Assembly (NCBI GenBank): GCA_003554965.1
Contig: PWHR01000014.1
Coordinates: 29,667-93,666, forward strand
Length of the DNA stretch: 64,000 nucleotides
DNA from: Thermoplasmata archaeon
GTDB lineage: Archaea; Thermoplasmatota; Thermoplasmata; Halarchaeoplasmatales; Halarchaeoplasmataceae
Direction: 5' to 3'
Every line of letters starts with the position of its first letter. Position 1 is the stretch's first letter. The notes under the pieces were generated by a model. It ran no database searches, was not told where the DNA came from, and worked only from the letters and a program-made list of their open reading frames with translations. Shown one piece after another: positions 40,433-49,400 of the stretch. The position numbers and the translations under genes are program-made.

Positions 40433-40444
40433 CTTACATGTAAG
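40433..40444. promoter_or_regulatory. Palindrome CTTACATGTAAG upstream of a TATA-like TTTATAA (40452-40458)
   Basis: Perfect 12-bp palindrome about 60 nt upstream of the ATG at 40499; matching arrangement in copy 2. Confidence 0.6.
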
Positions 40445-40498
40445 AGTGAGATTTATAATTCCTAATAGTTGGTAGTAATACCGAAAGGTGAAAAAGAT

Positions 40499-43400
40499 AT
40501 GGAAAGAAAAATCCAAACTTGGATTGCGGCTTTATTGATTGCCGTTGTCCTTATAGCCGGAACCGCCCTGACAGGGACGGCTTCTCTGGCACAAGGAACA
40601 GAAAGAGGAGAACAGGAAACAGAAGGCGAACTAGTGTTAGTTGATGAGAGTGATGTCGACGAAGTGGACAGAGAGGGCAGGGTAATCCATGACTATGGAG
40701 AGTCTATATTGATGGAAGTTGAAAAGGAAAATCAGATGGAACTGGAAAAGGAGTTTGATGTAACTTCTTTGGACTACAGAACAAATCTAAGAGTGAGAGG
40801 TCATGAATTCGACATACAAGAGGGCTTTCCGGACTTTTCCAGGGAGCTAGAAATTGATCCTGATACACTGAATAGTGAAGACTTGCAGGACCAACTGACC
40901 ATGAGTGAGGATGACCCCGATAGCGAAACACTGACGCGCGAGACATATATAGTACAGATGATAGGTCCTAGAGCTCCCGAATGGAGAATGGAATTAGAAG
41001 AGATGGAAGTTGACATCTTAGGGTCGATACATCCCTATGGTTACGAAGTACGGATGTCTCCAGATAGAGCTGAAAGGGTTAGAGATCTAGACTACGTAGA
41101 ATCTTTAGAGCTGTTCCAACCCGGATTCAAGATAGCTCCGGAGCTGACGATGGACCTTGAGGATGTTGAGAAAATTGCCGGCGAGAATGAAGAGCGACAG
41201 TTAAGCGGTTTGGAAGATTCGGTAGAAACTGTGGACTCGCCATCTGATGGTCTACCAGAAACCTCTGGAACCATTGCAGAAGGTGAAGATTCGATAGAGA
41301 CCGAGGGAGATATTCAAGGGAAGATAGAGGAAGCACAGCCGAACTATCCTGACGAGTTGGTGGTAGAGATACTAGTATTGGAAGGATTGCATGGAGAAAC
41401 TCAACAAGAGATAGAATCTAATGTGGAGGAGATACAGGACATCGCAGATATCCCCGAAGGTAATAGAGTGAGAGCAGTTATAGAAGACGAGGTAGATCTG
41501 ATAAATCTCGCTCAGATAAGCGACGTCTACCACATCACACCTAATTTAGAACCACAATTGCATGAGATGTCTTCTCAGGTAGTAGCAGGCGGTTCGTGGC
41601 ACTATGCTCCGCAATGGGAATGGGAAGATCCAGATCCGCCCGATAGAGAACCTGAAACACCTGTGGATCCATACAGGCACGACGATCCGGAATGGGCTCC
41701 TGCAGGTCCTTTAACTGCGCAGGAAGGCTACACTGGAGAAGACCGAATAATAAGTGTGGCTGATACAGGAATAGGCGATGGTACCCATGGAGATGCAGGT
41801 CACGATGATTTCACTGGAAGGATAGTTAGCGGCTATGACTGGGAATCAGAATCTACCGAAGAAGGAGAATTCTGGGACGCAGACGGCCATGGAACGGGTG
41901 TTGCGGGGATGGCAGCAAGTGATTCGTATCACGGAACGGGCTATGATATTGGACATGAAGAACTAGAATGGACAGGTTTAGCAGATGAAGACTATTGGAG
42001 TGAAGATTATTACGCCTCGATGGGAGTTGCACCGGAGGCTGATATTCATACATCCAGGATAGCAGGTGACGATGGTGGTTTGATAATACCCGATGATCTC
42101 CACGAGGTACCTGAACAGGCCATACAGCAGGAACCGGAGTTGTTCGGACAGACTCATTCGTGGGGCACGATGGGAGCGTACGGGGGATACGTAGAGCAAA
42201 CTAGTCAGATAGATGCCGCAGTTAGAGACGCTAACAGAGATACTGAGGAAGAAGAACCATTATACATAACGTTCTCAGCGGGTAACGATGGTGCTCGAGG
42301 AGAGGGTACAGTAGGAGAACCAGGAGGAACGGCCAAAAACGTAGTTTCTGTTGGTGGAACGATGAATTACGAACCTAGTGATGAGTTCATGGATCCGAAT
42401 CCCAGTCCAGATATGTGGGATGTAGGATCATGGGGATGGACAGACGATAACAGGATAAAGCCTGATGTAGCGGGTCCAGCGAGTAACGTATTGACGACCA
42501 TGTGGTATGATGATCCGGATACAGATCCGAACTATGTAGGTTACGCAGGAACTTCATTTTCGTCACCAACGGCTCAGGGCGCAGGTGCTACTATAGCTGA
42601 CTGGTACGAAGAACATCCACTGGTAGAAGGTAGTCCGAGTCCCGCCATGACGAGAGCGCTTCTGACGAACACCGCTACACAGACTTACGAAGACCTTGAT
42701 GGAGACGGAACGATAGATTATAGACCTAACAAACAAATGGGATGGGGTAGGATGGACCTGACTCCGTTAGTAGACCACGACTTACCGGAAGGCGGTCCGT
42801 TCATGATGTATGATGGAGTCTCTTGTATGACCGAAGAGATGGAAGAGACCTATCTGACGACTGGAGATGAAGAGGATTACACTGTAGCACCGATGGATGA
42901 AGATGAGCCACTGAAGATGACCTTGGCTTGGGATGACAAAGAGGCTCAAGCGGGAGCTGATCCAACGCTCCAGAACGACTTGAGATTGGAAGTCGAGAGT
43001 CCAGAAGGGGAGATCTACAGAGGCAACGCTTTTGCAGAAGATGAAGGTGCAGAGAGCACTTCGGGTTTCAGCTATTCCGATACGGAGGTTATGTCTGATT
43101 TCGACATGACTGGAGACGGTTACGATGATGTGAACAACCTGTTGAGTGTATACGTCGAGGACCCTGAACCTGGTGCATATGAAGTAAGGGTTAAAGGTCA
43201 TGATATACCGGAATATGCCAATCCGAATATAGATGAACCGAATCAGGATTTCGCATTGGCAGTCCAGAATTCGTTCGTAACTGAAGATGGTATGTTCTCT
43301 ATGGACAGAGGAAGATATGCTAAGGAAGATACAGTAGATTTCAGTGTCATCGATGAAGATATGACGGATCAAGACACAGTTGACATCGAGGTAAGATCTT

Positions 43401-46400
43401 TTGATGAAGAAGGATATACTATTGACGAGTTATTGAATTTCACATTAAGAGGAGAGCAGACAGGGATAGTAACAGGAGAATTAGACATAGGTCCAGATTA
43501 TGAGCACGATTATGACGGTCTTTATGTAGAACATGGTGGTGAAATCGAAGCTACCTATTACGATGAATCGATGGAAGAAGACAAGTATGCTTTTGCAGAT
43601 ATTGATGGAGTGCCTCCAGAACCTGCTAGCTATGTAGAAGTGGACTGGTACGACGAGTTAGTAGATACAGCAGATAATCTAATCACGTGGAATCTTTCAG
43701 AAGATGATGGTGGTGAGTATTTCGAAGGTTACCGCATATACAGAGCAGAAGCAGAAGATGGAGATGAACCAGATGAAGACGATTGGGAATATTTGGATAC
43801 TGTTGCTACGGGTGAAGACGAGTATCTAGATGAAGACGCTGGTGAGTACGATTACACGAGATACTGGTATGAAGTTGCAGCTGTAGACGATGTAGGCAAT
43901 GAAGAGAAGACCGGTTATCCGGATATAGAGCCGGCAACAGTAAGAGTAGATATGCCCGAGGGTAGTGAGACATGGACAGCAGGAGAAGAAGAAACGATAG
44001 AATGGTATGCAGCAACAGGCGGTTTCGATTCAGAACTGACTTTGGATTACAGTACAGATGCAGGAGAGTCCTGGGAGTCCATCATGGTGGAGGAAGATGT
44101 TGATCAAGGAGAAGGAAGCTATGATTGGACAGTTGATGAAGATATAGAAGGAACGAATCACGAGTCTATGATACGAGCGGCGATAGAAGATGATGAATAT
44201 CCAACTACATCTGGACTCTTGTCTGGATTAGATCAAAGAGAGGACAATACGCAGAGTGAGAGACCAGTAGCAGTGATAGATGATTGGTTAGGATTCGGTG
44301 ACGACTGGGTAGATATACTCGAAGACGAGTTGGCAGACGAATTTGAGGTCGAACACATCCACTCAGACGATGCGTTAGAGGACATCGTAGACTACGAATC
44401 TTACTTCGTACACAGCTTAGATAGTGACAATGAAGACGAGTGGTTCGAAGAGACCGACGGAATAGGTACGGTATATACTGCTAACATCCACGATGTGGAA
44501 ACTTTAAGTCAGCGTTCCGATGTGATAGATGATCCGGATTCGGTTACTTTGAATATAAACTTGGCTCACTGGACGATCGATGACATGCATCCGATACTCG
44601 AGGACGTAGCTGAAGTCGGAGATAGGATACCGATGCATACTAGCGATTGGGAAGATGGAGCATCCTTCACAGATACAGCAGCAGATGTATTCGCTGAAGC
44701 AGACGACGGTGACAACGCATTCGGTGTCTGCGATGACAGACAGGACGTCCTTACCACAGCTATAGGCTTCGATTCCGTATTACCAGGAACTGAGACTGAT
44801 TATGCCAGACAGATAGCCGCTAACTCAGTAGAATATGTGGCCGAAGATATCGAACACGAACCCCCATCGCAAGTGTGTGAGATAGAATATTTGACCGCGA
44901 GGGAGACAATAAAGCTTGAATGGGAGCGACCTGACGAGAGATTCTCCGACAGAGATATAACACATTACAACGTGTACAGAAATGACGAGTTGATAGCAGA
45001 GCCTGAAGACGAGATGTACATAGACACAGACGTAGATAATTGGGAATATTATGAATACAATGTATCGGCAGTGAATCCAGAAGGAGAAGGGGATAGATCG
45101 CCTTCAGTTACCGTGCAGCCAACGCCTCCGTTTGATACGAGTGATGAATTCGTATTGACAGAATATGAAACGCCGGAGTTTTACTCGATAGATTCCCCAC
45201 AAGATGGAGATACCTATTATATGAACACCACAGAAAAGATCGAGTGGGAGATAGAAGAAGGTGACGGAGAACTAACCTCACTAGAGCTCGGGTACAGCTT
45301 TGACGGTGGAGAAACGTGGTACTTCTATGATGAGATCGAAGACCCTGATGAAGAGGGAGAGTACGACGATTGGGAATTGCCGAATTACATCACCGACGAA
45401 GCATTGATCAGCTTCGATGTTGAAGACGAATACGAACTGTACGCTGATGAACTCAGTGGAGAATTTGAGATCATAGCAGCCGAACCGCCTGAGAACTTAG
45501 AGGTCGACCACGTATCTCTCGAAGAGGAGAAGTTATTCTACGATGATCTCTCCGATGGAGAGTCTGAAGAAGGCTACGAGACTGGAGAAGACCCCGAAGG
45601 TGTTAATGAATGGGAAGTAAGAGATCATGGAGCTAGTGTTGGAGATTATTCATGGGACTTTGGAGACGTAGGTTACGAGGAAGTTGATGACGCTGGACTA
45701 AGTTGGTTTAGAACACCTGAGATAGATATACTAGATAACTCAACTTGGAGTGAACTTTCATTCGAGCATTGGAGAGACTTTGACTGGAGATACGACGGTG
45801 GTAACATGAGGATTTCCACAGATTACGGAGATACATGGGACTTGATCGAGCCGGAAGAGGGCTATCCAGACACGATATCGGACGAGTTCGACAATCCGTT
45901 AGCAGGCGAAGAAGGCTGGACGAAGGCAGAGTCGTGGGAAGAAGTCACCTTTGATCTTGATGATTACATAGGAGAGACAGTACAGTTCGAATGGAGAGCA
46001 GGAGTGGACTCCTGGGATCCAGAAGGAAGTCAAGGTTGGAGAATAGACGATATTGAGGTCAGAGCAGACCCGCTTTATGAAGGCGAGCAACGGCATGGAG
46101 ACAATAGATTGACATGGGACGCTTCACCAGATGATGGTGCCGGAGAAGATACAGTTTTCGAATACAATATCTACAGATCAGATACTGAAGAGGCAGAGAA
46201 TGAAGACGAACTCGAAGAACATATAGCCTCTGTAGAAGCGGACGGTTCAGATGAATACCACTACTTTGACAGAGGAGCGGGAACTGAAGATGGCAAGACG
46301 TGGTATTACCATGTAAGAGCTGGAACAGAAGATAACAGGTCTACTGTCTACGATCCTGAGGATAACAATGATAATCCAAATAACGGTCTCATGGATTCCG

Positions 46401-49400
46401 GTACCGAGGACGAAGACGTAGGTTACGCATTCGACATAGAACCAGGAGATGATTCACTATGGTTCCCATTGGACGATCCGTCAAATCTTAACTACATCGC
46501 GCCGAACGAGGCGGACGACTTTGTCGCTGGAGCTACCTGGTATGATGATACCTGGTACGGTGCCTCATTTGATGGCGAGTTCTGGACGATCTGTGAAGAG
46601 ACCGGTGATATGGAACATATTGGATCGACTCCTGCGGAATTCAACGGCCTAGCCTTTGACGACGCTACAGATACCATGTACGCATCTTGTGGAGATGCAC
46701 TTTGGGAAGTAGATCCTGAAACTGGAGATGCAGAAGAAATAGGTGACCACGAAATAGGTTTCACGATGATAACTATAGCTTCTGATGGCCAAGGCAACCT
46801 TTATGGAACTACCGTAGATTTCGATGTAGATGCGGATCTGTATGAGATTGATCCAGATACTGGTGAAGCGGAAAGTATAGGTGATACAGACCTACCTCTG
46901 GTGTTTGCGCAGGATATGGCATACGATAAAGATGAAGACGTCCTTTACCACGCGGCATACTTTGAAGCTGAGGATTCAGGACTTTACGAACTATGTACAG
47001 ATACGGGTGAGCCAACCCACATAGGAGACTTCCCTGCTGATGAAGAGATAGCCGGATTTGCGATACCCACTCTACCAGTAGAGGATGTGCAGGCAGAGAG
47101 TTGGTCAGTAACAGAGCAAGAGCCTTTAGCGCCATATCCACCAGCGGATGAGGAGCCAGAAGAGGACTCGGCGATTTCGCCACAGCAACACGAGGCTACC
47201 GAATTGAGTTTTGAGGCAGGACACGGTTGCATGGAAACAGAGATGGACGTTTCGTTCTACGATGGAGAGACAGAAGAGGAAATAGGAACGGATACAGTAT
47301 ATGCGAACGAGAGAGCCAGTATCGAATGGGATGAGCTATCCCAGGGTGAATACTCGTGGTACGTAGAGATCGATGACGGGGACTATCTGCTGACGGAAGA
47401 GTTCACCTTTGAGGTGGACAATTATGATCCTGAAGTCGACATCTTCCAACCGGAAGATGGAGACATCTACGGCGACAGCGATGTGACAGTTGCCTGGGAT
47501 GGTTACGACGAGTGGTCTGGAATAGACTACTACGAAGTTAGACTTAGAGATCACATAGAATGGACGGAGGTTCCAGGCGAATATGATGGTGTAGAGCTAG
47601 AAGATGTGCCGGACGACGATCACATAGTAGATGTGAGAGCCACTGATAGCGCTGGAAATCAAGCAGAAGACACTGTAGAATTCACGGTTAACACTGCAGC
47701 ACCATCAGTAGAGATAGTCAGGCCGCAACACCATGATGCGTTTGTAGAAGACGAAGTGAAGGTTGAGTGGAACGGTTATGACGAGCACATCGATATTGAT
47801 TATTACGAGGTACGAGTAGAGGACGAGTCATGGACAAACGTAGGTCTGAGTGAGGATTCCATAGTTGATGGCTTAGAAGAGGGCGAGAACTTGATACAGG
47901 TAAGAGGTACTGATGTAGCGGGCAACCAATACGTAGATGCTGTTGAAGTTTTCTATGGTACTGCACCTCCTGATGTGAATACAACTTCACCCGAGGAAGG
48001 TGCAGTATTTGACGATGGAGAAGTAACTGTTGAATGGGAAGCTGAAGGTAATATATCTGATGTAACTAAAACGGAGATTAAGTTGAATGATTATGGCTGG
48101 ATAGATTACGAAACTGAGGAAGCAGGGATCGTTTATGATGAGGGAGAAAAAATATGGGAAGAATCACACGATGGCACAGCTCATAGTGTATATGAATCAG
48201 ATGGTGTGGTATACAGCGGTTTGGGTGATGATACAGTGATTGCTTATGATGCTGAAGATCAAGAGGTCATTTGGCAGCATGAACACCACGATGGAAGAGT
48301 ACGAACGGTAGTTGAGGAAGATGGAGTAGTTTACAGCGCTTCGGCTGATGATACAGTCGTTGCAGCAGACGCTACAGATGGAAGCTTTATCTGGCAGCAC
48401 GAGGAGCACGATGACGACGCTAGAGGATTGGATGTACTGGATGGAATAGTATACAGCGGTTCCACCGATTATACTGTGATAGCCTACGATTCTGATACAG
48501 AAGAAAAACTTTGGCGGCACGAACATCATGACGATTCGATATGGACAGTTACGGAATACGAGGGAGTTGTTTATAGTGGTGCTAATGATGATACAGTTGT
48601 AGCGGTAGATGCTGAGAACGGTGATTTGATATGGCAGCACGAGGAGCACGATGCTACGGTCAGAGGATTGGATGTACAGGATGAAATAGTGTACAGCGGT
48701 TCCTTAGACGATACAGTGATTGCTTATGACTCTGAGGAAGAAAGAAAACTATGGCAACACGAACATCATGACAGTACAGTAAATTCTGTATACGAATCAG
48801 ATGGATTGGTCTTCAGCGGATCGATGGATGATACTGTTATAGCTTATGACTCTGAGGAAGAAAGAAAACTATGGCAACACCAATATCATGACGGTACAGT
48901 AAATTCTGTATACGAATCAGACGGTGTAGTATACAGTGGATCTTTTGATCTTGATCATACAGTCGTTGCTGCTGGGTCTGGAGTTGAACCACGTATAACG
49001 CTTTATGAATTCTCACATAACTTCACTGATTTACCGGATGGTGAACACACTGTTTATGTGAGAGCAACTGATGAAGCCGGCAATAGACACACAGAGATGG
49101 TCAACTTCACGATAGACACACCGGAAGCGACGTTGGACATAATAGAACCAGAAGACGGTATAGAGAATCTGACCTACGAGGAAGAATTCACCATCGAAGG
49201 CCAGACCGATGTCGATGCATCTGTCTACATAGACGGTGAAGAGGTAGTAGTAGACGATGATGGCTACTTCGAATACACGATGATGTTGGACGAAGGCATC
49301 AACGTCTTCGACGTTAAGGCAGAACATCCAGACGGTGACGTAGCAGAGACAGAAGTAAACGCGCTCTATCTCCCACAGATACCAGAGATGCTGGATGATA

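Noticed and set aside
42782-43372. 196-aa minus-strand ORF and other minus-strand ORFs inside 40499-51055
   Set aside because: Shadow frames of a strongly GAA/GAT-biased coding strand; no start-site context or family motifs, and low-complexity Ser/Ile/Leu-rich translations.
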